Shown here: piece by piece, positions 1 to 9,505 of the stretch
Layout: the number at the start of each line of letters is the position of its first letter
Position numbering within the stretch: position 1 is the stretch's first letter
DNA from: Undibacterium paludis
Lineage (GTDB): Bacteria; Pseudomonadota; Gammaproteobacteria; Burkholderiales; Burkholderiaceae_D
Reading direction: 5' to 3'
DNA length: 64,000 nt
Assembly: GCF_022568815.1 (NCBI RefSeq)
Contig: NZ_JAKZHX010000012.1
Coordinates: 124,001-188,000, forward strand
Program-made: the position numbers and the translations under genes
The notes under the pieces: model-generated
The model's input: the letters and a program-made list of their open reading frames with translations, nothing else
The model's database searches: none
What the model was told of the DNA's origin: nothing

Positions 1-215
1 ACATAGACGACAAACATCACTGGGCTGCGCAATTGTGTACGCGGGCTTAATTTCTTGAAGGCGTCAACGATGGCGGGCATCAGCAGGCTGCTGTCGAACA
101 AGGACAGGCCTGCCTTGCTACCATTGACGCTGGCGGCACTGGCGGTGCCGGCATCAGGCTTGCCAGCCGACTGGACTTTGCCGTCAGTGTTTTTTTGTAC
201 TGTGGTACTGGACAT
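1..215 (-). CDS. kdpB: Potassium-transporting ATPase subunit KdpB, N-terminal fragment
   Basis: This is the first 71 codons of the P-type ATPase subunit of the high-affinity KdpFABC potassium pump; the rest lies beyond the left window edge. The ATG is at 213-215, 12 bp after the kdpA stop. The N-terminus is a Ser/Thr/Gly-rich leader followed by [20 protein letters not shown] and then [10 protein letters not shown], which is the usual start of KdpB just ahead of its first membrane helix. The assignment rests on this motif plus its place directly after kdpF and kdpA. The catalytic DKTGT loop is not in view. Confidence 0.93.
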   Translation of the reverse strand, partial: MSSTTVQKNTDGKVQSAGKPDAGTASAASVNGSKAGLSLFDSSLLMPAIVDAFKKLSPRTQLRSPVMFVVY

Positions 216-227
216 AAAGATCCCCTA

Positions 228-2042
228 TTATTTCGTCATAAGCTGCAAATGTTCAACCACTGGTCCCAGCGCCAGCGCCGGTACATAGTTGAGCACACTG
301 ATCAACACCACCGTACCGACCAGCAGGGCAATAAACATGGGGCCATGGGTAGGCATGGTGCCGGCATTGGCTTCCAGGCGCTTCTTGCCGGCCAGCGAGC
401 CTGCAATCGCCAGGATAGGGACAATCATGGCAAAGCGGCCAAACCACATCGCTATCGCCAGCAAGACGTTATAAAACGGCGTGTTGGCGCTGATGCCGGC
501 AAAGGCGCTGCCGTTATTGTTGGCAGCCGAGGTAAAGGCATACAGCACCTCAGAAAAACCATGCGCCCCTGGATTCAGGATGCCAGCCTTGCCAGCTTCG
601 GCCATCAAGGCAATCGCTGTGCCTGCCAGCACCAGCACTGGCGTTACCAGAATGGCAATCGATGTCATCTTCATTTCAAAGGACTGGATTTTCTTGCCCA
701 GGTATTCTGGTGTACGACCTATCATCAGACCGGCAATAAACACCGCCAGGATGGCGAAGATCAACATGCCATACAAGCCGCTACCGACACCGCCAAACAC
801 CACCTCACCAAATTGCATGAGTACGATGGGTACCAGACCGCCTATGGGCATGAGGGAATCGTGCATGGCGTTGACAGCGCCGCAGGACGCAGCCGTAGTC
901 ACCGCCACAAACAGGGAGGAAGCGCTGATGCCGAAACGGGTTTCTTTACCCTCCATATTGCCACCAGCCTGCAGGGCAGATTGCGCCTGGTCCACGTTCA
1001 GGGACGCCAGCACAGGATGTGCCTGCTGCTCCGAAATCATGACCGTCGCGGTCATCGCCACGAACAGAATAGTCATGGCAGCCAATACGGCCCACCCCTG
1101 GCGCATATCGCCAACCAGACGACCAAAGGCAAAACACAGAGACGCAGGAATCAGGAAAATCGCGATCATCTGGAAGAAATTCGCCAGCGCCGTTGGATTT
1201 TCATAGGGATGCGCCGAGTTGGCATTAAAGAAACCGCCACCATTAGTACCCAGCATCTTGATGGCTTCCTGGGAAGCAACCGGTCCCATCGGCAGCGTCT
1301 GGGTAGCCGTCGTCAGGGTTTCCATGACCGGCGCACCTTTGGCATCTTTCAGAGGTTGACCATCTGCACCGACTTTAGGCTGACTGTAAGTCACCGGGTC
1401 CATCAATTGCACGTCTTTATAAGCGGAAAAATTCTGGATAACGCCTTGCCCCATGAGGAAAACGGCAAAAATGACTGACAAAGGCAATAACAGATACAGG
1501 GTGGAGCGGGTGATATCAGTCCAGAAATTACCTATCGATGCTGCGGAATGACGGCAAAAGCCGCGTATCAGGGCAAATACCACGGCGATGCCGGTCGCGG
1601 CAGAGAAAAAGTTTTGCCCGGCCAGCACCAGCATCTGGGTCAGGTAACTCATGGTCGCTTCACCGGTATAACCCTGCCAGTTGGTATTGCTGACAAAACT
1701 GACTGCGGTATTGAAAGAAGAATCTGCGCTGACATTGGCAAAACCCTGCGGGTTTAATGGCAACCAGAGTTGCAGACGTTGTACCAGATACACGGCCAGG
1801 GCGCCGAGGGCATTAAAGACCAGCAGGGTCACAGCATACTGTTTCCAGCCCATGCCGTTGTCTGCATCAGCTTTGATACCGGCCATGCGGTACAAGCCGC
1901 GTTCCAGCCATCGCAGCCAGCCCATGCCAGGCACAACAGCCCTGTCATCGGCGATTCTGGCGATATACAGGCCCAGTGGATAGGACAGGGCCAGCAGCAG
2001 CCCCAGGAAAAGTACCAGCAGTACTATTGCTTGCGTCGTCAT
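228..2042 (-). CDS. kdpA: Potassium-transporting ATPase subunit KdpA
   Basis: KdpA is the potassium-binding, channel-like membrane subunit of KdpFABC. The 604-residue product is very hydrophobic, with about ten membrane spans and family motifs such as LGTNGGGFFNANSAHP (a selectivity-filter repeat) and TSAANNNGSAFAGI. The start is the ATG at 2040-2042 (MTTQAIVLLVLFLGLLLAL). The frame stays open further upstream, but that stretch encodes kdpF in another frame. The start overlaps the kdpF stop by one base (TGATG), indicating translational coupling. An acidic/Thr-rich extracytoplasmic stretch near residues 190-225 makes it slightly longer than many KdpA proteins. Confidence 0.97.
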   Translation of the reverse strand: MTTQAIVLLVLFLGLLLALSYPLGLYIARIADDRAVVPGMGWLRWLERGLYRMAGIKADADNGMGWKQYAVTLLVFNALGALAVYLVQRLQLWLPLNPQGFANVSADSSFNTAVSFVSNTNWQGYTGEATMSYLTQMLVLAGQNFFSAATGIAVVFALIRGFCRHSAASIGNFWTDITRSTLYLLLPLSVIFAVFLMGQGVIQNFSAYKDVQLMDPVTYSQPKVGADGQPLKDAKGAPVMETLTTATQTLPMGPVASQEAIKMLGTNGGGFFNANSAHPYENPTALANFFQMIAIFLIPASLCFAFGRLVGDMRQGWAVLAAMTILFVAMTATVMISEQQAHPVLASLNVDQAQSALQAGGNMEGKETRFGISASSLFVAVTTAASCGAVNAMHDSLMPIGGLVPIVLMQFGEVVFGGVGSGLYGMLIFAILAVFIAGLMIGRTPEYLGKKIQSFEMKMTSIAILVTPVLVLAGTAIALMAEAGKAGILNPGAHGFSEVLYAFTSAANNNGSAFAGISANTPFYNVLLAIAMWFGRFAMIVPILAIAGSLAGKKRLEANAGTMPTHGPMFIALLVGTVVLISVLNYVPALALGPVVEHLQLMTK

Positions 2043-2131
2043 CACAGCTCCTCGGCATTCAATAAAGCCACGATCAGATACACGAACAAGGCAGCGGACA
2101 CGATAGTGCCCAGGACGTAAAACGCGTTCAT
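2042..2131 (-). CDS. kdpF: KdpF small membrane subunit
   Basis: A 29-residue single-span peptide, MNAFYVLGTIVSAALFVYLI..., ending ALLNAEEL. It matches KdpF, the small stabilising subunit of the Kdp complex, in length, in its one helix and in the LLNAE-type tail. It sits immediately upstream of kdpA, and its TGA shares one base with the kdpA ATG. Its own ATG overlaps the stop of the preceding 34-codon ORF by four bases (ATGA). It is too short for most automated gene callers. Confidence 0.92.
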   Translation of the reverse strand: MNAFYVLGTIVSAALFVYLIVALLNAEEL

Positions 2132-2232
2132 GCTTTTGCTCCCAATTTGTCACAGGCCTGTACCAGCGCCCACACCAGCAGGAAGAACAGTGCTATCCCG
2201 CCGACATACAGAATTTCCATCAGATAATCCAT
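2128..2232 (-). CDS. 34-residue single-span membrane peptide heading the kdp operon
   Basis: The ORF runs from ATG at 2230-2232 to TGA at 2128-2130 and overlaps kdpF by ATGA. The product begins MDYLMEILYVGGIALFFLLV and ends VQACDKLGAKA: one hydrophobic helix followed by a short polar tail with Cys-Asp-Lys-Leu. A GAGAGAAAG-like purine stretch lies just upstream as a ribosome-binding site. Close packing with kdpF and kdpA supports real translation. Small hydrophobic ORFs ahead of kdpF, ending in a similar C-[DE]-[KR]-L motif, are known to me from other betaproteobacterial kdp operons, but I know of no assigned role. It could be an extra Kdp subunit or a regulator. Confidence 0.7.
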   Translation of the reverse strand: MDYLMEILYVGGIALFFLLVWALVQACDKLGAKA

Positions 2233-2538
2233 GAGCTTTCTCTCCCGATTTTTCACCATTCAAGCATAGCCAGAAGCCTGTAAAAATTTTGTAAAGACTT
2301 CAGGCAGGGGAGTAAAGGGCACGTAAAAATTGCTGCAAACCACATGCCGGAAGAGACCAAACCGGCAACAGAGGCGCCAGATGTATTAACAAGGAAGAAA
2401 CATGCACTGATTTGCTTGTTCTTTTATTAAAGAGAGTTGGTGAATTGGTCCTCATGCAACAAAAGTTATCTAATGCTTTCTTGCCTTTGACGCATAATTG
2501 CTTAAACCCATACAGGCCAGTCCACCGTTCCCAATCCT
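2233..2538. other. Divergent intergenic region between kdp and the GGDEF/EAL gene
   Basis: No convincing gene is present. On the minus strand the AT-rich stretch near 2280-2335 (TTTACA, TTTTTACA, a TATGCT element) is the likely kdp promoter zone, but no well-spaced -35/-10 pair stands out, as expected for an activated (KdpE-type) promoter. No kdpDE genes are visible in the window. Confidence 0.4.
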
Positions 2539-5508
2539 ATGTACAAGCCCCAGCAACCTGCCCCATTCCAACATTTCCGTCGCGAAATCAGGGTGAGATA
2601 TTTTTTGCTGATCATGCTTGCCTACTTTGTAGCCGGGCGCATAGGTCTGGCCGTACCCTATGTGAACCCGAACGTCAGCCTGGTATGGTTGCCTACCGGT
2701 ATAGCCATTGCCAGCCTGCTGCGTTATGGCAAGCTGGCTGCAATAGCGATTTTTTTCTCAGCCTGGCTGCTTGAAATATCGGCTGGCTTCAGCATACTGG
2801 CCAGTGCCAGTATGGCTGTGGGTAATACCCTGGGGCCATTGCTGAGCAAATACTTATTGCGCAGGCAAGACTTCCGTCGTGATTTCACGCGCCGCCGTGA
2901 CGTCATCGGTTTTGGTGTTGCCGTCATGCTGGGCATGTGTATTTCGGCCACCGGCGGCACACTGACACTATGGTTCAATGGCCTCAATACTGACCTGGCG
3001 GCAGTCTGGTTTACCTGGTGGGCCGGCGATACTGTCGGCGCCTTGCTGGCAGGGCCTCTGCTATTGTCGGTCTCATTGAAGGTGCTGTCCGCCACCTTCA
3101 CGCGGCGTAGCGAGATTCTGGTCTTTCTGGGATTATTCATACTGGCCAACTGGCTGATTTTCGCTTCACCCTACAGCCGCCTGCACCTGACCTTCATCAT
3201 GGTCGGCATCATGATCTGGGCAGCCATGCGTTTCGGGATATCCGGCGCATCCTTTGTCGTGCTCGCCACCTCCCTGTTTGCCGCGTGGGCGACTTCACAT
3301 GGCATGGGGCCGTTCTACGAAGGCGGTCAGGCCAACCTGCTGATACTGTGGGCCTACATGACCACCATGGTCCTGATCACCCTGATCATCACTGCCCTGC
3401 AGTCAGAAAGCATAGACGCCACGCGGCAAATCCAGGAAGCTTATCAGCGCATCAACAAGGTGGCCTCGCGCCTGCCCGGCCTGGTACTGCAATACCGCAT
3501 CCATCCCGACCACAGCGCCTCGATACCTTTTGCCAGCAACGCCATCGAACAGATGTTTGAAGTCACCCATGCAGAAGTCAGGGACGACGCCCTGCACCTG
3601 TTCAAACGCATAGACAACCGAGACATAGAAAGCGGTACAGAAACCATACGTAATGCCATGCGCAATCTGTCGCCCTGGCAAAGCGAGTTCCGCATGCAGC
3701 GCAAGGATGGCAGTGTGCGCTGGCTGTATCTGGATGGCTTGCCCGAGCCGGAAGCTGACGGCTCCATGCTCTGGCACTGCTTCATCACGGATATCACGGA
3801 ACGCAAACAGGCCGAGCAGGATTTGCAGATTGCCGCCTGTACCTTTGAATCACAGGAAGGTATCTTCGTCGCCGCCGCGGACTGGACCATACTCAGGGTC
3901 AACCAGGCATTTACCCGCATTTCCGGCTATGAGCCGCAAGACCTGATAGGCAAGCGTCCACCGCTGTACAAAACCCGGCAACAGGACCGCAATTTTTTTA
4001 TCGGTATCAATGAATCACTGGCAAGCCGCCGTTACTGGCAAGGTGAAATCTGGAGCCGCCGCAAGAACGGCGATGTCTATCCGCAAATGATCACCCTGAC
4101 GGCAGTCATCGATAACCGCGGCGAGGTCAGCAATTACATCGGTTCGTTCAATGATATCAGCCGTCATAAAGGTTATGAGGCAGAGATACGCAATCTGGCT
4201 TTCTATGACTCGCTGACGCAACTGCCCAACCGGCGTCTGTTGATGGACAGGCTGCAGCATCTGATATCGATCAGCAATCGCAATGACAGCCATAGCGCCA
4301 TCCTGTTCATTGACCTCGACAACTTCAAGACCCTGAACGATACCCGTGGTCACGACGCCGGTGATCTGCTGCTGATAGAAACCGCCAGCCGCCTGCAAAC
4401 CTGTGTGCGCGACAGTGATACCGTGGCCCGTCTTGGCGGCGACGAATTTGTGGTGGTGCTGGAAGAACTGAGCAGCGTGCGCGATGACGCCATGCGCCAG
4501 GCTGGCATGATCGCCGAAAAAATTCGTCAGTTGCTGAGCCAGCCTTTCCACATTACCGATTTTGAACACCATGGCTCCAGCAGCATAGGCGTCTGCCTGT
4601 TCCAGGGCGGCGACACGACGGTCAAGGACTTGTTCAAGCGCGCCGATACCGCCATGTACGAAGCCAAGACGGCCGGCCGCAATGCCGTGCGCTTCTTTGA
4701 CCCGGCCATGCAGGCCATACTGGTGGTGCGCATGTTGCTGGAGTCGAATCTGCGTATCGCTTTGGCCAATAATCAGTTCACGCTGTACTACCAGGTGCAG
4801 GTCAATTCCGAAGGCAGGCTGATCGGCGCAGAAGCACTGCTGCGCTGGGAACACCCCGACCGCGGTTTTATCTCGCCGGCAGAATTCATCCCGCTGGCGG
4901 AAGAAACCGGCCTCATCATACCGATAGGTCTGTGGGTACTTGAAACCGCCTGCGCCCAGATCAAGCAATGGGAAAGCAGCCACGAAACCCGGCACCTGAC
5001 GTTGGCAGTCAATGTCAGCGCCAAACAATTCCAGCAGCCTGATTTTGTTGATGTGCTCACCGAGATCGTCAAGCGCCACCAGATAGACCCGACCCGCCTG
5101 AAGGTAGAACTGACCGAGAGCACTATCCTCGACAATGTCGACGCCACGACGGAAAAAATGCATCAGTTGAAAAAACTTGGTATCGCTTTTTCCATGGATG
5201 ATTTTGGGACCGGTTATTCTTCACTCGCTTATCTGCAGCGCCTGCCGCTGAACCAGCTGAAGATAGACCAGTCCTTTGTGCGCGACCTCAGCCATGATGA
5301 AAATGATGCGACGATCGTCCGCGCCATCATTTCACTCGGCGTCAACCTGGGTCTGAACGTGATTGCAGAAGGGGTGGAAACCAGCGCCCAGCGCGCCTTT
5401 CTGATTGCACATAATTGCTACGCCTTCCAGGGCTATTATTTTTCCAAACCGCTGCCACTGGAAGGTTTTTTAGCCTTGCTCAAACAGCCTGAACCGGAAG
5501 ATAGTTAG
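2539..5508 (+). CDS. MASE1-PAS-PAS-GGDEF-EAL membrane signalling protein
   Basis: A cyclic-di-GMP turnover protein of 989 residues. Residues about 15-300 are a multi-span MASE1 sensor (NVSLVWLPTGIAIASLLRYG is diagnostic). Two PAS/PAC regions follow (about 310-435 and 440-555). The GGDEF domain spans about 555-720 with an intact RLGGDEF near residues 631-637, and the EAL domain spans about 735-985 with EALLRW near 764, ELTES, DDFGTGYSSL and KIDQSFV. Both catalytic signatures look intact, so the protein could make or break c-di-GMP. The ATG at 2539 has no obvious Shine-Dalgarno sequence. The 3' end overlaps the convergent peroxidase gene by four bases. Confidence 0.95.
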   Translation: MYKPQQPAPFQHFRREIRVRYFLLIMLAYFVAGRIGLAVPYVNPNVSLVWLPTGIAIASLLRYGKLAAIAIFFSAWLLEISAGFSILASASMAVGNTLGPLLSKYLLRRQDFRRDFTRRRDVIGFGVAVMLGMCISATGGTLTLWFNGLNTDLAAVWFTWWAGDTVGALLAGPLLLSVSLKVLSATFTRRSEILVFLGLFILANWLIFASPYSRLHLTFIMVGIMIWAAMRFGISGASFVVLATSLFAAWATSHGMGPFYEGGQANLLILWAYMTTMVLITLIITALQSESIDATRQIQEAYQRINKVASRLPGLVLQYRIHPDHSASIPFASNAIEQMFEVTHAEVRDDALHLFKRIDNRDIESGTETIRNAMRNLSPWQSEFRMQRKDGSVRWLYLDGLPEPEADGSMLWHCFITDITERKQAEQDLQIAACTFESQEGIFVAAADWTILRVNQAFTRISGYEPQDLIGKRPPLYKTRQQDRNFFIGINESLASRRYWQGEIWSRRKNGDVYPQMITLTAVIDNRGEVSNYIGSFNDISRHKGYEAEIRNLAFYDSLTQLPNRRLLMDRLQHLISISNRNDSHSAILFIDLDNFKTLNDTRGHDAGDLLLIETASRLQTCVRDSDTVARLGGDEFVVVLEELSSVRDDAMRQAGMIAEKIRQLLSQPFHITDFEHHGSSSIGVCLFQGGDTTVKDLFKRADTAMYEAKTAGRNAVRFFDPAMQAILVVRMLLESNLRIALANNQFTLYYQVQVNSEGRLIGAEALLRWEHPDRGFISPAEFIPLAEETGLIIPIGLWVLETACAQIKQWESSHETRHLTLAVNVSAKQFQQPDFVDVLTEIVKRHQIDPTRLKVELTESTILDNVDATTEKMHQLKKLGIAFSMDDFGTGYSSLAYLQRLPLNQLKIDQSFVRDLSHDENDATIVRAIISLGVNLGLNVIAEGVETSAQRAFLIAHNCYAFQGYYFSKPLPLEGFLALLKQPEPEDS

Positions 5509-6398
5509 GCAACACCCAGCAGGCGCAGATCAAGCTTGCCCTCATGCATGGGCGGACACCAGAAGTAACTGCCGGTCTGCGGTTGCGTGAACTGGAACAG
5601 CGCATCGACGATGCCATCTTCAGCACCAGACATGCGACGCAATTGCGCTTCAAAAGCATAGAAGGATTTACCGAAGGCAGCAAACATCAGACCCGCCTTG
5701 TCAGCACCGGACCAGGGCATGGAGCGTCTGAGCATGAAAGCCTCGGGCGTGAAATCTTCTTGCGCCGTACGTTTGACGTGAGCAGATTCCGGTGCGTCGT
5801 CCAGTTCTTCATTATCGCTTTGTCGACGGCCTATGGCATCATCCTGCGCCTGCTTTGTCATGGCGTCAAAACGTTCAAACCTGTGCGTCCATTGCTGGAC
5901 GGCGACAAAACTGGAGCCGGCCAGGCCTGCAACATCGCCACTGACAAAAGCCGTATCAATGGCTGCTTCAGCTTCAGGGTTTTCGGTGCCGTCTTCATAG
6001 CCGCTGAGATCACGGCCTTCCAGGTATTTGAAGGCGTCGACCTGTGACTGTACTTCAAATACCGGTGTGACCGCATGCAGCACTTGCTGCAATTGACGGA
6101 CCAGGGCGCCACGCTCCTGCTGGCGCAGCCAGCAGAATAATGCCGCTGGCGTGGCAGGCAAACGTACCCGGCTGTCTGCAACACCCTGGAATTCTGTCAA
6201 ACCATCAATGTGTTTGTCCAGCAAACCGACCAGGCGAGCGCCGAGGCCGATAACCAATTGCTGACCATCGCTGAGATTTGCCAGGGCGCTCAATACCCTC
6301 GATACAGAATCCGGGGAACTGCCCACCCTGACATCGAAAACCAGATAAATGGCATGTGCAGGTATGGGCTGCAGGATACCGGCTTGATACGGCGTCAT
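5505..6398 (-). CDS. Dyp-type haem peroxidase (YfeX-like)
   Basis: A 297-residue dye-decolourising peroxidase that uses hydrogen peroxide with a haem cofactor. The distal motif GYEDGTENP is at about 133-141 (catalytic Asp136), and the proximal haem-ligand His is about 207 in APESAHVKR. The C-terminal FTQPQTGSYFWCPP region is typical. There is no signal peptide, so it is cytoplasmic, as in YfeX. I chose the ATG at 6396-6398 because AGGAG lies six bases upstream and MTPYQAGILQPIP matches the family start; the frame is open 19 codons further up. It reads toward, and slightly overlaps, the GGDEF/EAL gene. Confidence 0.94.
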   Translation of the reverse strand: MTPYQAGILQPIPAHAIYLVFDVRVGSSPDSVSRVLSALANLSDGQQLVIGLGARLVGLLDKHIDGLTEFQGVADSRVRLPATPAALFCWLRQQERGALVRQLQQVLHAVTPVFEVQSQVDAFKYLEGRDLSGYEDGTENPEAEAAIDTAFVSGDVAGLAGSSFVAVQQWTHRFERFDAMTKQAQDDAIGRRQSDNEELDDAPESAHVKRTAQEDFTPEAFMLRRSMPWSGADKAGLMFAAFGKSFYAFEAQLRRMSGAEDGIVDALFQFTQPQTGSYFWCPPMHEGKLDLRLLGVA

Positions 6399-6590
6399 GA
6401 ATAACTCCTGTTGTAGATTGTGGATATCTTTGTCTTTTTTGAATATGCCTAGCATACCTTAGCTTGTGCAATCCGTGATTGCTCGCTACAATCAATCGCG
6501 AGGCAATCGCCTCAACGTCGCTCGGACGGTTCCGGGCGCCCGTTCTGTCAATCTGCAAAGACTGGCCGGACTACGTACAATTTATTGAAC

Positions 6591-7853
6591 ATGACAAATC
6601 TATCTACTCCGCCGGGCCGGGGTTCAGTGGTTGAAGGCACGTCTGCGCCTGCAACGACGACTCCGCGTTTTTCTTTCGCACGCATCAACCGCCTGCCTCC
6701 TTACGTATTCAATATCACTGCCGAACTGAAGATGGCGGCACGCCGTCGTGGCGAAGACATCATCGATATGTCGATGGGCAATCCCGATGGGGCTACCCCG
6801 CCACATATAGTCGAAAAACTGGTCGAAGTGGCGCAGCGCCCCGATACCCATGGCTATTCCGCCTCCAAGGGCATACCACGCCTGCGCCGTGCGATTTCGC
6901 GCTGGTACAAGGACCGTTATGAAGTCGACATCAATCCTGACAGTGAGGCCATCGTCACCATCGGTTCCAAGGAAGGGCTGGCCCATCTGATGCTGGCGAC
7001 GCTGGACAAGGGCGACACGGTATTGGTGCCCAATCCCAGCTACCCCATTCACATCTATGGCGCTGTCATCGCCGGCGCTGATATACGCTCGATACGCATG
7101 AGTCCTGGCGTGGATTTTTTTGCCGAACTCGAAAGAGCGATACGTGAAACCTATCCCAAGCCGAAGATGATGATCTTTGGCTTTCCCTCCAATCCGACCG
7201 CACAATGCGTGGAACTGGAATTTTTCGAGCGCGTCGTCAAGCTGGCCAGGGAACACAATATCCTGGTGGTACATGACCTGGCCTATGCCGACATCGTCTA
7301 TGACGGCTGGAAAGCGCCGTCCATCATGCAGGTGCCCGGTGCGCGTGATGTCGCCGTCGAGTTTTTCACCATGTCCAAGAGCTATAACATGGCAGGCTGG
7401 CGCATAGGCTTCATGGTCGGCAACAAGGAGCTGGTAGCCGCCCTGGCGCGTATCAAGAGTTACCATGACTATGGCAGCTTCACCCCGGTACAGGTGGCAG
7501 CGATTGCCGCACTGGAAGGTGACCAGAGCTGCGTCAGGAAGATCTGTGAGCAATACCAGAGCCGCCGCGATGTGCTGGTCAAGGGCTTGCATGAACTCGG
7601 CTGGATGGTGGAAAAACCCAAGGCTTCAATGTATATCTGGGCGCATATCCCCGAACATTATCGCCACCTGGGTTCGCTGGAATTTTCACGGCAAGTGCTG
7701 GAAAAAGCCAAGCTTTGCGTGTCGCCCGGCATAGGCTTTGGAGAATATGGCGATGAGTATGTGCGCTTTGCGCTGATAGAAAATGAGTCACGCATACGCC
7801 AGGCCTTGCGTGGTCTGAAAACCATGTTCAAGGAAGACGGAGTGGCAAAATAA
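6591..7853 (+). CDS. alaC: Alanine-synthesising aminotransferase AlaC-like
   Basis: A fold-type I PLP aminotransferase of 420 residues, close to AlaC/YfdZ, which makes alanine from pyruvate and glutamate. Visible motifs are [13 protein letters not shown] near the start, the substrate loop [17 protein letters not shown], and [16 protein letters not shown] with the PLP lysine at about 263. The C-terminus carries [22 protein letters not shown] with the carboxylate-binding Arg. ATG at 6591 is preferred; a TTG two codons upstream is in frame. The Ser/Thr-rich first 25 residues are a lineage-specific extension. In many betaproteobacteria alaC precedes hom and thrC, but those are not here. Confidence 0.9.
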   Translation: MTNLSTPPGRGSVVEGTSAPATTTPRFSFARINRLPPYVFNITAELKMAARRRGEDIIDMSMGNPDGATPPHIVEKLVEVAQRPDTHGYSASKGIPRLRRAISRWYKDRYEVDINPDSEAIVTIGSKEGLAHLMLATLDKGDTVLVPNPSYPIHIYGAVIAGADIRSIRMSPGVDFFAELERAIRETYPKPKMMIFGFPSNPTAQCVELEFFERVVKLAREHNILVVHDLAYADIVYDGWKAPSIMQVPGARDVAVEFFTMSKSYNMAGWRIGFMVGNKELVAALARIKSYHDYGSFTPVQVAAIAALEGDQSCVRKICEQYQSRRDVLVKGLHELGWMVEKPKASMYIWAHIPEHYRHLGSLEFSRQVLEKAKLCVSPGIGFGEYGDEYVRFALIENESRIRQALRGLKTMFKEDGVAK

Positions 7854-7873
7854 GCGCCATTACTTTTGCCGTC

Positions 7874-8452
7874 TTGCGTGACTTGTTGTCACCCTGGGGA
7901 GAATTGCGCCCGCAGGCAGTAACAGACTGGCAGGGTGAAATACCCCTGCCTGCCATTCTTGCCAATTTTTATGCACAGATAGGCCCCTGGGGTGAAATAG
8001 TCCATGAAAAAGTCGGACCTACCGGTTTATCGCTGAACGCGGGCGGTAATCCTGTCGATGTTCCGGTACTCAAGAACCTCTGGTCCCGCCAGGCTTGTTA
8101 TCGCTGGCATGGCAATACCGGCCAGCGTTTACCTGAGTGGCAAGATCACTGGCTGGTGGTAGCGACAGAAGGCAGCAATCCCTTCATGCTTGACACCGTG
8201 ACGGGGCAAGTCTATTTTGCCCTGGCTGGTGGTAAGCCTGATTTTCGGCTATTCGCTCCAGACTTGCTAACGGCCTTCGCTGCTATTGCCTGCGTCGCCA
8301 ATACTATGCGTGATCTGGGTGAACTGGCTTTCGATGATACTTATGAATTGACGGCCGCCGCGCGTGCACAAGTCACTCTGAATCTGGATAAACTGCTGGC
8401 GGGCATAGGCGATGCCCGCGAGATGGTGGCTGCCTGGCGCTGGTATTGCTAA
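7874..8452 (+). CDS. SMI1/KNR4 (SUKH)-like protein
   Basis: A 192-residue soluble protein. The N-terminal LPAILANFYAQIGPWGE resembles the opening helix and turn of SMI1/KNR4 (SUKH) domains, and HWLVVATEGSNPFMLDTVTGQVYFA resembles their central sheet with the conserved Asp. SUKH proteins are often immunity proteins for secreted toxins, but no toxin gene is adjacent. The start is uncertain: TTG at 7874 (MRDLLSPWGELRPQ) is the best available, with no ATG in frame nearby. It follows alaC by 20 bp and is probably co-transcribed. Domain call moderate, function unknown. Confidence 0.65.
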   Translation: MRDLLSPWGELRPQAVTDWQGEIPLPAILANFYAQIGPWGEIVHEKVGPTGLSLNAGGNPVDVPVLKNLWSRQACYRWHGNTGQRLPEWQDHWLVVATEGSNPFMLDTVTGQVYFALAGGKPDFRLFAPDLLTAFAAIACVANTMRDLGELAFDDTYELTAAARAQVTLNLDKLLAGIGDAREMVAAWRWYC

Positions 8453-8737
8453 GATTACTTGATCATTACCGGGACATTAGCGCAAACTCCAGACAAAAAC
8501 ATGAACCACATAGAACCAGGTAAATTATTTCTTGCGTGTGGAAAAACTTGGGTTGTGGTTGACAAGAAAATAAACTTTGTTTAAGGTTTCTGACGGAGAT
8601 GCGTTTGCTTAATCAGATATCCCCTGATTCACTTATCTACAGGAATCCTTATGTCCCTAATCAGGAATTGGCCTTTTTTTGCTGAACAAAAAAGTACGTC
8701 ACCAGTCAGTAAAAGAAGTCTTAACATCGGGTTCTTA

Positions 8738-9331
8738 ATGAATTATTTACGCTTTACTACGCTGCTAATGTGCAGCTTGCTTGGCGTCTCGGCAATGGCG
8801 CAAGATGTTAAATTCATCAAAAGTAATCTGGTTAATCTTTTTAATGCGAACACAACTGCGGTCGAGCATGGGGAACAGCCAATTGTAATCACCTACCCAT
8901 CAAATTTTTCCACCGAGGTGCGAGACGCCAAAGGGATATCAATAATATGTATTAAAAGTTCTACGACTAACTTGGACAGTATGTTCAGTACAGATACTCC
9001 CCATATAGTAGGAGATGGATTAATCACTATTGGGCTATCGCTGAACGTAGGTTTTGATCCTGGCTCTAATAAATTCAGTGGTGAAGATGAGGTCCAGACA
9101 GATTATAAAAAGTTAGGCTTTACCAATGTGCTTTCAAGACGTCTGGATAAGAAAAACACTCCCATCGAAGAGCTGACGGCAACCGGGCCAAATGGTCGTC
9201 GAATTTACCTCGCGTATATCGCCATGGACAACTCAGGAGTTACATACAGGATCACGTATTATCATCCTGAAGAATACAAAGCATCTGAGACCTTGATCTG
9301 GCGTAAGCTGATTGATAATCTGATCGAATAG
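8738..9331 (+). CDS. Secreted protein of unknown function, AT-rich gene
   Basis: 197 residues from ATG 8738. MNYLRFTTLLMCSLLGVSAMAQD is a clear Sec signal peptide with cleavage after AMA. The mature part has no motif I recognise; it is mixed alpha/beta with single Cys and a VTYRITYYHPEEYKASE stretch, and could resemble small periplasmic PsbP-like folds, though that is a guess. An in-frame ATG at 8651 with AGGA six bases upstream would add 29 residues ahead of the signal peptide. A TTGACA lies at 8559-8564. Codon use and base composition are clearly more AT-rich than the neighbours, suggesting recent acquisition or weak expression. Confidence 0.7.
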   Translation: MNYLRFTTLLMCSLLGVSAMAQDVKFIKSNLVNLFNANTTAVEHGEQPIVITYPSNFSTEVRDAKGISIICIKSSTTNLDSMFSTDTPHIVGDGLITIGLSLNVGFDPGSNKFSGEDEVQTDYKKLGFTNVLSRRLDKKNTPIEELTATGPNGRRIYLAYIAMDNSGVTYRITYYHPEEYKASETLIWRKLIDNLIE

Positions 9332-9410
9332 ATCAGACTGAAGCGCGTTGGTCACGCATTCTTCAATTCTGCTTGAAAGGGCAGAACACTTGACTGTATG
9401 CACGGCGGAA

Positions 9411-9424
9411 CAATTGATCAATTG
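9411..9424. repeat. Perfect 14-bp palindrome CAATTGATCAATTG
   Basis: A self-complementary sequence in the 174-bp gap between two convergent genes. It may be an operator-like site or part of the termination region; nothing else supports a role. Confidence 0.4.
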
Positions 9425-9464
9425 CTTTCAGTCATGAATCCACCAAAAGTTCCTGTTAGCTGAC

Positions 9465-9483
9465 CTGGGTCCGACAGACCCAG
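9465..9483. terminator. Hairpin between convergent genes
   Basis: CTGGGTC, a five-base loop and GACCCAG form a 7-bp GC-rich stem between the secreted orphan (plus) and the siderophore-interacting protein gene (minus). No clear U-tract follows on either strand, so this is only a possible terminator. Confidence 0.4.
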
Positions 9484-9505
9484 AGACATCACTATTTCAG
9501 CGCGT

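Noticed and set aside
195..1478. 427-codon open frame antisense to kdpA
   Set aside because: It is the mirror frame of a clear KdpA protein; its Gln/His/Arg-rich composition is typical of antisense shadows.
4015..5163. 382-codon open frame antisense to the GGDEF/EAL gene
   Set aside because: It overlaps the conserved GGDEF and EAL domains entirely and shows shadow-like composition.
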